A stretch of DNA of 64,000 nt from Bradyrhizobium cajani. GTDB lineage: Bacteria > Pseudomonadota > Alphaproteobacteria > Rhizobiales > Xanthobacteraceae. Position 1 is the stretch's first letter, and each line of letters starts with the position of its first letter. The stretch is from positions 1-64,000 of the forward strand of contig NZ_WQNE01000009.1 in the NCBI RefSeq assembly GCF_009759665.1, read 5' to 3'. This document shows positions 1-8,703 of this stretch, in pieces. The position numbers and the translations under genes are program-made. The notes beneath the pieces are model-generated. The model searched no databases and had not been told where the DNA came from. It saw nothing but the letters and a program-made list of their open reading frames with translations.

Positions 1-31
1 CGCTACACCATCATGTGAGGGACGACCGCTT

Positions 32-100
32 GCCTTCCAATCAAGCCGCGCGACGCGCGCTATCAAATAGTGCCGTAGCTAGCGCGGCTGGTTGGAAGGC
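32..100. other. Long imperfect hairpin, possible structured RNA segment
   Basis: GCCTTCCAA at 32-40 pairs with TTGGAAGGC at 92-100, and AGCCGCGC at 44-51 pairs with GCGCGGCT at 82-89. One unpaired A and one G:U pair lie between them, so the stem is about 19 bp with a 30-nt loop. No convincing CDS covers positions 1-282. The 70-codon frame at 15-227 has no recognisable protein features. The hairpin could be part of an RNA whose start lies outside the window, or a palindromic repeat. I cannot identify the family. Confidence 0.35.
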
Positions 101-212
101 CTCAGCGGAGCCCGTTACCCCATCTACGGGCCTCTGCGGCCCCTACGATCGCACCTTCCTAACGAGGTCCTCCCAATCCTTACCACCCCTTAACGATCAC
201 GCTTTCCTGATG

Positions 213-252
213 ACTGACGATTATTGACTTTTATCAGTGATTAGTCGACATT
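213..252 (+). promoter_or_regulatory. Putative promoter/operator of the RND efflux operon
   Basis: TTGACT at 224-229 is followed after 17 nt by GACATT at 247-252, a plausible -35/-10 pair. ACTGA at 213-217 and TCAGT at 234-238 form a short inverted repeat around the -35. A TetR-type regulator sits just downstream of the pump genes, so an operator here would be expected. This is inferred from position and symmetry only. Confidence 0.35.
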
Positions 253-282
253 CCTCTCATTGCAGCCGCAGGAGTGTCCCCG

Positions 283-1389
283 ATGTTCGTTCGGTCAGTT
301 TTGTCCAGCTATTCCAGGCTCTTGGCGGGTGTATCGCTGGCCCTGATGGCCGCAGCACTGGCCGGATGCAACGATACGGTGGCGCAAAAGGCCGAGCCGC
401 CGCGGCCGGTTCTGGTCGCGACCGCGCATTATGATGCCGAGACGCCGGAGCGCAGCTTCGTCGGCACGGTCCGGCCCCGGATCGAGAGTGATCTCGGCTT
501 CCGCGTCGCCGGCAAGGTCGCCAAGCGCCTCGTCGAGGTCGGCCAGACCGTGGAGATCGGCCAGCCGCTCGCGACCCTCGATGAGGTCGACCTGAAGCTT
601 CAGGCCGAGCAGGCCGTCGCCGAGCAAAGCGCCGCGACCGGCGTGCTGGCCCAGGCCGCCGCCGCCGAGCAGCGCGCCAAGGATTTGAAGGCCAAGGGCT
701 GGACCACCGATGCGCAGCTGGATTCGAGCCGGGCATCGGCCGATGAGGCCCGCGCGCGCCTCGACCGCGCCGTCCGCTCGGTCGAGCTGACCAAGAATTC
801 CCTTTCCTACGCGACGCTCAACGCCGACGCCCGTGGCGTCGTCACCGCAACGCTGATCGAGCCCGGCCAGGTGGTCGCCGCGGGCCAGGCCTCGATCCGC
901 GTCGCCCGCTTTGCCGAGAAGGAAGCGGTCGTCGCGATCCCTGAGACGCTGGTTGGACGCGCCAAGTCGGGCGTCGCCAGCGTCACTCTTTGGTCCGAGC
1001 CGGACAGGAAGTACACGGCCAAGCTGCGCGAGATCGCGCCGGCGGCTGATCCGGCCACCCGCACCTATCTTGCAAAATTCTCGCTGCCCGAGGCCGACGA
1101 CAAGGTCGCGCTCGGCATGACCGCGACGCTGACCCTGTCGGACGCTGCCACCGAGCGCGTCGCGCGGCTGCCGCTGTCGGCGCTGTTCAACGAAGGCGGC
1201 AAGCCCTCCTTCTACGTCGTCGACGACAACGGCGCGGTCACGCTGAAGCCGGTCACGGTGAAGTCCTACGAGAGCAACGACGTCGTCATCACCAGCGGTG
1301 TGGAAGAGGGCGCCAAGATCGTCGCTCTCGGCGTGCAGAAGCTCGATCCCAGCCAGAAGGTGCGGATCGTGTCGTCACTGTCCTTCTGA
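283..1389 (+). CDS. RND efflux periplasmic adaptor (HlyD/MFP) lipoprotein
   Basis: This is the membrane-fusion subunit of a tripartite RND efflux pump, linking the inner-membrane transporter to an outer-membrane channel. The N-terminus has a lipoprotein signal with lipobox LAGC and lipidated Cys at residue 29. A lipoyl-like hairpin follows (residues ~50-200, beginning near 'RIESDLGFRVAGKVAKRLVEVGQTV'), with an alanine-rich coiled-coil centre, then beta-barrel and membrane-proximal domains. ATG 283 is preferred over GTG 274 because GGAG at 271-274 lies 8 nt before it. The permease gene follows on the same strand after a 223-nt gap filled with degenerate palindromic repeats. The substrate is unknown. 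No outer-membrane factor gene is present nearby, so the pump probably borrows a TolC-like channel. Confidence 0.9.
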   Translation: MFVRSVLSSYSRLLAGVSLALMAAALAGCNDTVAQKAEPPRPVLVATAHYDAETPERSFVGTVRPRIESDLGFRVAGKVAKRLVEVGQTVEIGQPLATLDEVDLKLQAEQAVAEQSAATGVLAQAAAAEQRAKDLKAKGWTTDAQLDSSRASADEARARLDRAVRSVELTKNSLSYATLNADARGVVTATLIEPGQVVAAGQASIRVARFAEKEAVVAIPETLVGRAKSGVASVTLWSEPDRKYTAKLREIAPAADPATRTYLAKFSLPEADDKVALGMTATLTLSDAATERVARLPLSALFNEGGKPSFYVVDDNGAVTLKPVTVKSYESNDVVITSGVEEGAKIVALGVQKLDPSQKVRIVSSLSF

Positions 1390-1392
1390 TCC

Positions 1393-1433
1393 CGTCGCTC
1401 CGGGCCCGGTCCTTCGGGCCATCCCGGAACGAC
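1393..1433. repeat. Degenerate 'gtcattccgggg'-type palindromic repeat
   Basis: This stretch resembles the right half of the mosaic palindrome found intact at 5420, 6162, 14526 and 52445. It keeps the 'ggtccttcgggccatcccgg' end with one change in the terminal 'aatgac' (aacgac). It begins just after the adaptor stop codon and could fold and affect operon mRNA stability. Confidence 0.55.
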
Positions 1434-1447
1434 AAGAAAAGTAAGTT

Positions 1448-1558
1448 TCGTCGTTGCAAGGCGAGTTTCGGCCCAAGCGCAAATGCTGGGGCTGAAGCGG
1501 CGAAGCGATCCAGAACCTGCCCAGCCCCCTGGATTGCTTCGCTGCCTCGCGATGATGG
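1448..1558. repeat. Degenerate 'cgtcattgcgag'-type palindromic repeat
   Basis: The outer ends and the inner 'gaagcgatccag ... ctggattgcttcgct' arms match the second repeat family seen at 36903, 41334 and 47176. Several mismatches suggest an old copy. It fills the rest of the gap between the adaptor and permease genes. Confidence 0.5.
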
Positions 1559-1612
1559 TTTGAACAGAGTGGCTGTCGTTCTGGCAATTGGATCGTCTTT
1601 TCGGAGACTACG

Positions 1613-4600
1613 ATGAAGCGCTTCAACCTTTCGGCCTGGGCCGTCAGCCATCCGACGCTGGTTCTCTTCCTGATGCTCGTGCTCGGCGTCGCCGGCTTCT
1701 TCTCCTATGAGAAGCTCGGCCGCGCCGAGGATCCGTTCTTCACCGTGAAGGTGGTCAACGTCTCCGTGATGTGGCCCGGCGCGACTGCGCAGGAGATGCA
1801 GACCCAGGTCGCCGACCCCATCGAGAAGAAGCTCCAGGAGCTGCCTTACTTCGAGAAGGTGCAGACCTATTCCAAGCCCGCCTTTACCGCGCTCCAGGTG
1901 ACCTTCCGCGACTCCACGCCGCCGAAGGACGTGCCTTATCTCTTCTATCTCCTGCGCAAGAAGCTGGCCGACGTGCAGGGCCAGCTGCCTTCGGGCATCC
2001 TGGGACCCGTCGTCAACGACGAGTTTTCCGACGTCGATTCCATCCTCTACATGATGACCGGCGACGGCGCAGACTATGCCCAGCTCAAGAAGGTCTCGGA
2101 AGGTTTCCGCCAGCGCCTTCTGAAGGTTCCGGGCGTGACCAAGGTCGACGTCTACGGCAACCAGGACGAACGCATCTTCGTCGAGTTCAGCCACGCCAAG
2201 CTCGCCACCCTCGGCATCACGCCGCAGGCGCTGTTCGATTCGCTCGCCAAGCAGAACAACGTGACGCCCGCCGGCACGGTCGAGACCTCGTCGCAGCGCG
2301 TGCCGCTGCGCGTCACCGGCGCGCTCGACGGAGCCAAGGCCGTGGCCGAGACCCCGGTCGAGAGCAACGGCCGCGTCTTCCGTCTTGGCGATATCGCCAC
2401 CGTCACCCATGGTTTTGTCGATCCGCCGAGCTTCGTCGTCCGCCAGGAAGGCAAGCCCGCGATCGGCATCGGCGTGGTCACCGCCAAGGGTGCCAACATC
2501 CTCGATCTCGGCAAGGAGGTCGAGAAGGCGACGGCCGAATTCATGAAGGCCGTGCCGCAGGGCATCGACGTCAAGCTGATCGCCGACCAGCCGAAGGTGG
2601 TCGAGCACGCCGTCGGCGAGTTCGTGCACTCCTTCATGGAAGCCCTCGTGATCGTGCTGTTCGTCTCGTTCCTGGCGCTCGGCTGGCGCACCGGCATCGT
2701 GGTCGCGATGTCGGTGCCGCTGGTGCTCGGCATCGTCTTCATCGTCATGAATACGATGTCGCTCGACCTGCACCGCATCACGCTCGGTGCGCTGATCATC
2801 GCGCTCGGCCTGCTCGTCGACGACGCCATCATCGCGGTCGAGATGATGGTGGTGAAGATGGAGCAGGGCTGGGATCGCATGCGCGCGGCGTCCTTTGCCT
2901 GGGAATCAACTGCGTTTCCGATGCTCACGGGAACGCTGGTCACGGCCGCTGGCTTCCTCCCCATCGGCTTTGCCAATTCCGCGGTCGGCGAATATGCCGG
3001 CAGCATCTTCTGGATCGTGGCGATCGCGCTGGTCGCTTCCTGGTTCGTGGCGGTGATCTTCACGCCCTATATCGGCGTCAAGCTGCTGCCCGAGATGAAG
3101 GCGCACCACAATCACGACCCGCATGCAGTCTACGAGACCCGCATGTACCGCGGCCTGCGCGCCATCGTGCAGTGGTGCGTCAACCACCGCATCACCGTGG
3201 TGGTCGCGACCGTCGGCGTCTTCGTCGCCTCGATCGTCGGTTTCGGTCATGTGCAGCAGCAGTTCTTCCCGCTGTCGGAGCGGCCCGAGCTGTTCCTCCA
3301 GCTTCGCCTGCCGGAGGGTACCGCCTTCAACGTCACCGAAAAGTCGGTGAAGAAGGCCGAGACCCTGCTGAAGGACGACAAGGATATCGCGACCTATACC
3401 GCTTATGTCGGCCAGGGTTCGCCGCGCTTCTGGCTCGGCCTCAATCCGCAGCTGCCGAACGAGGCCTTCGCCGAGATCGTCATCGTCGCCAAGGGCGTCG
3501 AGGCACGCGAGCGCATCAAGGCCAAGATCGAGAACGCGGCTGCCGAAGGCTTCCTGTCCGAGGCGCGCGTGCGCGTCGACCGCTTCAATTTCGGCCCCCC
3601 GGTCGGCTTCCCCGTGCAGTTCCGCGTGATCGGCCCCGACGCCAACAAGGTGCGCGAAATCGCCTACCAGGTCCGTGACGTCATGCGGCAGAACAAGAGC
3701 GTCAAGGACGTGCAGCTCGACTGGAACGAGCAGTCGCCCTACCTCAAGCTCGTCGTCGACCAGGACCGCGCCCGCGCCATGGGCCTGACCCCGCAGGACG
3801 TCTCGCAGGCGCTTGCGATGCTGATCTCGGGCGCGCAGGTCACGACCATCCGCGACGGCATCGAGAAGGTCGGCGTGGTCGCCCGTGCGATCCCGTCCGA
3901 GCGCCTCGACCTCGGCGGCGTCGGCGATCTCACCATCACCTCGCGTAACGGCGTCGCCGTGCCGCTCCAGCAGATCGCCAAGATCGAGTACGCCCACGAG
4001 GAGCCGATCATGTGGCGGCGCAACCGCGACATGGCGATCACCGTGCGCTCCGACGTCGTCGACGGCGTGCAGGCGCCCGACGTCACCAACCAGATCACGC
4101 CGAAGCTGCAAGCCATCAAGGACTACCTCGAGCCGGCCTATCGGATCGAGCCGGGTGGTGCGTTCGAGGAATCCGCCAAGGGCAACGCCTCGATCTTCAT
4201 CCTCTTCCCGGTGATGGTCATGGTGATGCTGACGCTGCTGATGATCCAGCTCCAGAGCTTCTCGCGCCTGATCCTGGTGTTCCTGACCGCGCCGCTCGGC
4301 ATCGTCGGCGCCTCCCTCGGGCTCAACGTCGCCAACGCCCCGTTCGGTTTCGTGGCGCTGCTCGGCCTGATCGCGCTTGCCGGTATGATCATGCGCAACA
4401 CGGTCATCCTGGTCGATCAGATCGAGACCGACGTCTCCCACGGCCTGACCCGCCGCGAGGCGATCGTGGAGGCGACCGTTCGCCGTGCCCGGCCGGTGGT
4501 GCTGACGGCGCTGGCCGCGATCCTCGCCATGATCCCGCTGTCGCGCTCGGCCTTCTGGGGCCCGATGGCGATCACGATCATGGGCGGCCTGTTCGTCGCG

Positions 4601-4750
4601 ACCTTCCTGACGCTGCTGTACCTGCCGGGTCTCTACGCCCTGTGGTTCAGGAAGAGCCTGGATGAGGCCGGTACGCCTGAGCAGCCTGCCGCGCCGCAGC
4701 ATGGGAGCGATGACCAGCACGCAATTCCGCTTGCTGAAGCGGCTGAATAA
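1613..4750 (+). CDS. RND efflux transporter permease (AcrB/HAE1-like)
   Basis: This is an inner-membrane proton-driven RND transporter of 1045 aa, the normal family length (~1000-1050). TM1 lies near residues 10-30, and a large periplasmic loop follows to ~335. A TM bundle follows, with the proton-relay 'GLLVDDAIIAVEMM' in TM4 (Asp pair near residues 402-403). A second periplasmic loop and a final TM bundle (~865-1025) complete it. 'PLGIVGASLGL' and 'LAGMIMRNTVILVDQI' are typical of the second half. Residues such as 'RAEDPFFTVKVVNVSVMWPGATAQEMQTQV' near the N-terminus match efflux RND proteins rather than the SecDF or MmpL groups. It is partnered with the upstream adaptor and followed by a TetR gene 33 nt downstream. 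Substrate specificity cannot be read from the sequence. Confidence 0.93.
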   Translation: MKRFNLSAWAVSHPTLVLFLMLVLGVAGFFSYEKLGRAEDPFFTVKVVNVSVMWPGATAQEMQTQVADPIEKKLQELPYFEKVQTYSKPAFTALQVTFRDSTPPKDVPYLFYLLRKKLADVQGQLPSGILGPVVNDEFSDVDSILYMMTGDGADYAQLKKVSEGFRQRLLKVPGVTKVDVYGNQDERIFVEFSHAKLATLGITPQALFDSLAKQNNVTPAGTVETSSQRVPLRVTGALDGAKAVAETPVESNGRVFRLGDIATVTHGFVDPPSFVVRQEGKPAIGIGVVTAKGANILDLGKEVEKATAEFMKAVPQGIDVKLIADQPKVVEHAVGEFVHSFMEALVIVLFVSFLALGWRTGIVVAMSVPLVLGIVFIVMNTMSLDLHRITLGALIIALGLLVDDAIIAVEMMVVKMEQGWDRMRAASFAWESTAFPMLTGTLVTAAGFLPIGFANSAVGEYAGSIFWIVAIALVASWFVAVIFTPYIGVKLLPEMKAHHNHDPHAVYETRMYRGLRAIVQWCVNHRITVVVATVGVFVASIVGFGHVQQQFFPLSERPELFLQLRLPEGTAFNVTEKSVKKAETLLKDDKDIATYTAYVGQGSPRFWLGLNPQLPNEAFAEIVIVAKGVEARERIKAKIENAAAEGFLSEARVRVDRFNFGPPVGFPVQFRVIGPDANKVREIAYQVRDVMRQNKSVKDVQLDWNEQSPYLKLVVDQDRARAMGLTPQDVSQALAMLISGAQVTTIRDGIEKVGVVARAIPSERLDLGGVGDLTITSRNGVAVPLQQIAKIEYAHEEPIMWRRNRDMAITVRSDVVDGVQAPDVTNQITPKLQAIKDYLEPAYRIEPGGAFEESAKGNASIFILFPVMVMVMLTLLMIQLQSFSRLILVFLTAPLGIVGASLGLNVANAPFGFVALLGLIALAGMIMRNTVILVDQIETDVSHGLTRREAIVEATVRRARPVVLTALAAILAMIPLSRSAFWGPMAITIMGGLFVATFLTLLYLPGLYALWFRKSLDEAGTPEQPAAPQHGSDDQHAIPLAEAAE

Positions 4751-4783
4751 ATGAGAAGACTACCGACGAACGAGTCCTGACTG

Positions 4784-5383
4784 ATGGCCCTGATTTCGGA
4801 ACATATCGAAGGCGACACCCGGGACCGTATTCTCGAGGTGGCCGAGCGGCTGTTCCGCCAGATCGGCTACCAGAAGACGACGGTCGGGGACATCGCCAAG
4901 GAGCTCAGGATGAGCCCCGCCAACGTCTATCGCTTCTTCGAATCGAAGAAGGCGATTCATCAGGCGGTGGCGCGGGGCCTGATGGGCGAGGTCGAGCTGG
5001 AGGCGCAGCGGATCGTAGGCAGATCCGGTCCGGTCCTGCCGCGCTTTCGTGAGCTGCTCACCACCATCCATCGCATGAACACCGAGCGCTATGTCGGCGA
5101 TTCCAAGCTGCACGAGATGGTCGAGATCGCGATGCAGGAGGACTGGGACGTCTGCGTCGCCCATATGGAGTGCATCGCCGGGGTGATCGGCCAGATGATC
5201 GCGCAAGGGGTCGCCTCGGGCGAGTTCGAGGCGCCCGACCTGCAACTGGCCTCGCTCTGTGCCTGCACCGCGATGATGCGCTTCTTCCACCCCCAGATGA
5301 TCGCCCAGTGCGCGACCAAGCCGGGCCCGACCATCGACCAGATGATCGATTTCGTCATCGCGGGTCTGTCCCCGCGCCACTGA
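4784..5383 (+). CDS. TetR/AcrR family transcriptional regulator
   Basis: This 199-aa protein has the TetR HTH at residues ~12-58 ('RDRILEVAERLFRQIGYQKTTVGDIAKELRMSPANVYRFFESKKAI'). A ligand-binding helical domain follows and has no clear family signature. It is co-directional with the RND pump and starts 33 nt after the permease stop, so it is probably co-transcribed as the local repressor. The putative operator is the inverted repeat upstream of the adaptor gene. Regulation of the pump is inferred from context; AcrR and MexR-type arrangements are the precedent. Confidence 0.85.
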   Translation: MALISEHIEGDTRDRILEVAERLFRQIGYQKTTVGDIAKELRMSPANVYRFFESKKAIHQAVARGLMGEVELEAQRIVGRSGPVLPRFRELLTTIHRMNTERYVGDSKLHEMVEIAMQEDWDVCVAHMECIAGVIGQMIAQGVASGEFEAPDLQLASLCACTAMMRFFHPQMIAQCATKPGPTIDQMIDFVIAGLSPRH

Positions 5384-5419
5384 CGGGCGGAGGAGTTTCC
5401 TCCTATAAGCTGCTCCACT

Positions 5420-5497
5420 GTCATTCCGGGGCGCGCGTAGCGCGAACCCGGAATCCCGAGATTCCGGGTTCGGTCCTGCGGACCGCCCCGGAATGAC
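5420..5497. repeat. Mosaic palindrome, 'gtcattccgggg' family
   Basis: The ends are near-perfect inverse complements (gtcattccggggc / gccccggaatgac), and the inner arms 'aacccggaatc' and 'gattccgggtt' also pair. The same design recurs at 6162, 14526 and 52445. This is a dispersed REP/RPE-like element. It lies between the TetR and flavin reductase genes, and its right edge touches the next ribosome-binding region. Confidence 0.85.
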
Positions 5498-5516
5498 GGA
5501 GAGTGGAGACCCCGCG

Positions 5517-6140
5517 GTGACCGACAAAGACCTCTACTTCTACGAGCCCTCCAAGGGCCACGGCCTCAAGCACGATCCCTTCAACGCCATCATCGCGCCG
5601 CGGCCGATCGGCTGGATCTCGTCGCGCGATACCAACGGCCACGTCAATCTCGCGCCCTACAGCTTCTTCAATGCCTTCGCTTACGTTCCGCCGATCATCG
5701 GCTTCTCCTCCACCAACTGGAAGGACACGGTCGAGAACATCCAGCAGACCGGCGAGTTCGTCTGGAATCTCGCCACCATGGACCTCGCCAAGCACATGAA
5801 CGCGACCGCGGCCCATGTCGCGCCCGAGGTCGACGAGTTCGAGATCGCCGGCCTCACCGCCGTGCCCGGCAAGCTCGTCAATGTGCCGCGCGTCGGCGAA
5901 AGCCCGGTCGCCTTCGAGTGCAAGGTGTCCGACATCGTCCGCCTCAAGGGCGCCGACGGCAAGGAGGCGGACGCCTGGCTGACGTTAGGGGAGGTCGTCG
6001 CCGTCCACATCGACAAGGCCATGATCAAGGACGGCGTGTACCAGACCGCCGTCGCCCGCCCCATCGTCCGCGCCGGCCGCCGCGGCGATTATTTCGAGAT
6101 CAAGCCGGAAAACATGTTCGAGATGGTGCGGCCGGATTAG
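5517..6140 (+). CDS. Flavin reductase-like domain protein (DIM6/NTAB family)
   Basis: This ~207-aa protein has the FMN-binding split-barrel flavin reductase fold. 'NAIIAPRPIGWISSRDTNGHVNLAPYSFFNAFAYVPPIIGFSS' (residues ~20-65) is the typical flavin-binding start of the family. 'ENIQQTGEFVWNLAT' follows. Members reduce FMN or act as flavin-dependent enzymes; the partner is unknown here. GTG 5517 is preferred because GGAG at 5505-5508 is well spaced. The alternative ATG at 5493 lies inside the palindromic repeat. It is flanked on both sides by repeats of the same family, so it is probably a single-gene unit. Confidence 0.82.
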   Translation: MTDKDLYFYEPSKGHGLKHDPFNAIIAPRPIGWISSRDTNGHVNLAPYSFFNAFAYVPPIIGFSSTNWKDTVENIQQTGEFVWNLATMDLAKHMNATAAHVAPEVDEFEIAGLTAVPGKLVNVPRVGESPVAFECKVSDIVRLKGADGKEADAWLTLGEVVAVHIDKAMIKDGVYQTAVARPIVRAGRRGDYFEIKPENMFEMVRPD

Positions 6141-6161
6141 GCCGGCTTCTTTCTCTCCACC

Positions 6162-6265
6162 GTCATTCCGGGGCGACGCGTAAGCGTCGAGCCCGGAATC
6201 CATTCATCGACCAGCGCTGCCGCACGATGGATTCCGGGTTCACGCTCCGCGTGCCCCGGAATGAC
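6162..6265. repeat. Mosaic palindrome, 'gtcattccgggg' family
   Basis: The outer arms match the element at 5420. The centre is longer, with 'gcccggaatccat ... atggattccgggtt' inner arms. It sits 3' of the flavin reductase gene and upstream of the beta-oxidation operon. Confidence 0.85.
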
Positions 6266-6435
6266 GGTGAGGGACAAGCGCAGCCAAATACCCCTCCCGG
6301 AACTGCCGCCACGCCCGGCCGTTATGGCCCCTGGGCGGCCGCCCGGCCGCGTCAATTTCGCAGGCGAAGTGTTCGCCTCCGCCAGCCACTTTCCGCTAAA
6401 ATGCCCGATACCCGCGCCGATGCATGAGGTCAGCC

Positions 6436-8703
6436 ATGAGCTTCCGCCGCGACATTATCACCAAGCCGATCTTCTCCCGGGCGCGCGGCGTGCTGCCGGC
6501 GATGTCCGCCACCGAACGCGAGGCGCTGGAGGCGGGCGATGTCTGGTGGGACGCTGATCTCTTCACCGGCAATCCCGACTGGTCGAAGCTGCTCAAGGTC
6601 CCGCAGGCAAGGCTGACCGACGAGGAGCAGGCCTTCCTCAACGGCCCCGTCGACGAGCTCTGCGCCATGCTCGACGAGTGGAAGATCTTCTGGGAATGGC
6701 GCGATCTGCCGCACGACGTCTGGCATTTCGTCAAGCGCGAGAAATTCTTCGGCATGATCATTCCGAAGGAATTCGGCGGCCTCGGCTTCTCGCCCTATGC
6801 CCATTCGGAAGTGGTGCGCAAGATCTCGACCCGCTCGATCGCCGCCGCCGTCACGGTGATGGTGCCGAACTCGCTCGGCCCCGGCGAGCTCCTGATGCGC
6901 TTCGGCACCAAGGAGCAGCAGGCGCGCTGGCTGCCGCGGCTGGCTGACGGCCGCGATATTCCCTGCTTCGGCCTCACCAGCCCGGAAGCCGGCTCCGACG
7001 CCGCCTCGATGGTCGACACCGGCATCATCTGCAAGGGCAATTTCGAGGGGCGCGAGGTCGTCGGCCTCCGGCTCAACTGGCACAAGCGCTACATCACGCT
7101 CGGCCCCGTCGCGACGCTGCTGGGCCTCGCCTTCAAGGCCTATGACCCCGATCACCTCGTTGGCCAGCAGGATGAACTCGGCATCACCGTGGCATTGATT
7201 CCGACCAATCTGCCCGGCGTCGAGATCGGCCACCGTCATCTGCCGTCGATGCAGGTGTTCCAGAACGGCCCGAACCGGGGCCGCGACGTCTTCATTCCGC
7301 TCGACTACGTCATCGGCGGCCAGGAGCGCCTTGGGCAGGGCTGGAAGATGCTGATGACGGCGCTTGCCGCCGGCCGCGGCATCTCGCTGCCATCGCTGTC
7401 GGCGGCGGGTGCGGCGTATGCCGCGCGCACCACCGGCGCCTATGCCCGCATCCGCGAGCAGTTCGGCATCTCCATCTCCAAGTTCGAAGGCGTCGAGGAG
7501 CCGCTCGCGCGCATCGTCGCGACCGCCTATCAGCTCGACGCGGCGCGCCGGTTCACCTGCGCGGCGCTGAATGCCGGCATCCATCCCGCCGTCATCTCCG
7601 GCATCATGAAGCTGCACGCAACCGAGCGGATGCGGGTCGCGGTCGACGACGCCATGGACATCCACGGCGGCAAGGCCGTGATCGACGGTCCGCAAAACTA
7701 TCTCGGCAATCTGCATCGCGCCGTTCCCGTCGGCATCACCGTCGAGGGCGCCAACATCCTCACGCGCAATCTCATCGTGTTCGGACAGGGCGCCATCCGC
7801 GCTCATCCCTACCTGCTCGACGAGATGAATGCGCTCGCCGACACCGACCGCGAACGCGGGCTCGCCGCCTTCGACAGGGCGTTCTGGAAACATATCGGCC
7901 ACAGCTTCCAGACGCTGTTCCGCGCCTTTGGCCGGAGCTGGACCTTTGGCGCCTTCGCGCTTGCGCCCGATGCGGGCGACGCTACGCCATTCTATCGCCA
8001 GCTCTCGCGCTACTCCGCGGCGTTTGCGCTCTGCGCCGACATGGCGCTGCTCACGCTCGGCGGCGCGCTCAAGCGCAAGGAGATGCTGTCGGCGCGTTTC
8101 GGCGACATCCTCTCCGAGCTCTATCTGCTCTCGGCCGCGCTGAAGCGCTGGCAGGACGAGGGCCGGCAGAAGGAGGACTTTGCCGCGCTCGAATGGTGCA
8201 TGGCGACGGGTTTCAAAACCATCGAGAACCGGCTCGCCGAAATTCTCGCCAATCTTCCCAACCGTTTCGTCGCGGCCTTCCTCAAGCTCGTGGTCCAGCC
8301 GTTCGGTGCCCGCGTGCTCGGCCCCTCGGATCGCGTCGTGCATCGATGCGCGAGCCTCGTGCTGGAGCCGTCGGCGGCGCGCGATCGCCTCACGCCCGAT
8401 CTGGCCCGTGTCGATGATGACGGCGGCTTTGCCCGGCTGGAGCGTGCGTTCAAGCTGGTCGCAGCCACCGAGGCGATCGCCAAGCGCATGCGCGCCGCGC
8501 ATATTGGCGACTGGAAGGAGGCCGTGGCCAAGGGCGTGATCACTCAGGCTGAAGGCGAGCAGGTCGCCGCCGCCCGCGAAGCCGTCACAAAAGTGATAGA
8601 GGTCGACGATTTTGCGCCGGAGGCGCTGTCGCCGATTTACAAAAAAACCGGCGACGTGCATCAGTTCTTCCAGGAACTCGGTGAACAGAGGGCGGCAGGC
8701 TGA
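6436..8703 (+). CDS. fadE: Acyl-CoA dehydrogenase, FadE type
   Basis: This FAD-dependent enzyme performs the first step of beta-oxidation (acyl-CoA to trans-2-enoyl-CoA). At 755 aa it matches the long FadE class, not the ~380-aa short forms. Acyl-CoA dehydrogenase N-terminal and middle domains cover residues ~75-330 ('FFGMIIPKEFGGLGFSPYAHSEV', 'PCFGLTSPEAGSDAASM'). The C-terminal helical domain follows ('MDIHGGKAVIDGPQNYLGNLHRAVPVGITVEGANILTRNL'), and then the extra FadE C-terminal region. ATG 6436 is preferred over 6424 because it opens the conserved 'MSFRRDIITKPIF' and has GAGGT just upstream. Its stop overlaps the thiolase start by 1 nt, indicating translational coupling. The symbol is by similarity. 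Confidence 0.9.
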   Translation: MSFRRDIITKPIFSRARGVLPAMSATEREALEAGDVWWDADLFTGNPDWSKLLKVPQARLTDEEQAFLNGPVDELCAMLDEWKIFWEWRDLPHDVWHFVKREKFFGMIIPKEFGGLGFSPYAHSEVVRKISTRSIAAAVTVMVPNSLGPGELLMRFGTKEQQARWLPRLADGRDIPCFGLTSPEAGSDAASMVDTGIICKGNFEGREVVGLRLNWHKRYITLGPVATLLGLAFKAYDPDHLVGQQDELGITVALIPTNLPGVEIGHRHLPSMQVFQNGPNRGRDVFIPLDYVIGGQERLGQGWKMLMTALAAGRGISLPSLSAAGAAYAARTTGAYARIREQFGISISKFEGVEEPLARIVATAYQLDAARRFTCAALNAGIHPAVISGIMKLHATERMRVAVDDAMDIHGGKAVIDGPQNYLGNLHRAVPVGITVEGANILTRNLIVFGQGAIRAHPYLLDEMNALADTDRERGLAAFDRAFWKHIGHSFQTLFRAFGRSWTFGAFALAPDAGDATPFYRQLSRYSAAFALCADMALLTLGGALKRKEMLSARFGDILSELYLLSAALKRWQDEGRQKEDFAALEWCMATGFKTIENRLAEILANLPNRFVAAFLKLVVQPFGARVLGPSDRVVHRCASLVLEPSAARDRLTPDLARVDDDGGFARLERAFKLVAATEAIAKRMRAAHIGDWKEAVAKGVITQAEGEQVAAAREAVTKVIEVDDFAPEALSPIYKKTGDVHQFFQELGEQRAAG

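Noticed and set aside
15..227. A 70-codon frame at the left edge
   Set aside because: The composition is not protein-like and the segment forms a strong hairpin instead.
5493..5516. ATG at 5493 as the flavin reductase start
   Set aside because: It lies in the palindromic repeat; GTG 5517 has a proper ribosome-binding site.
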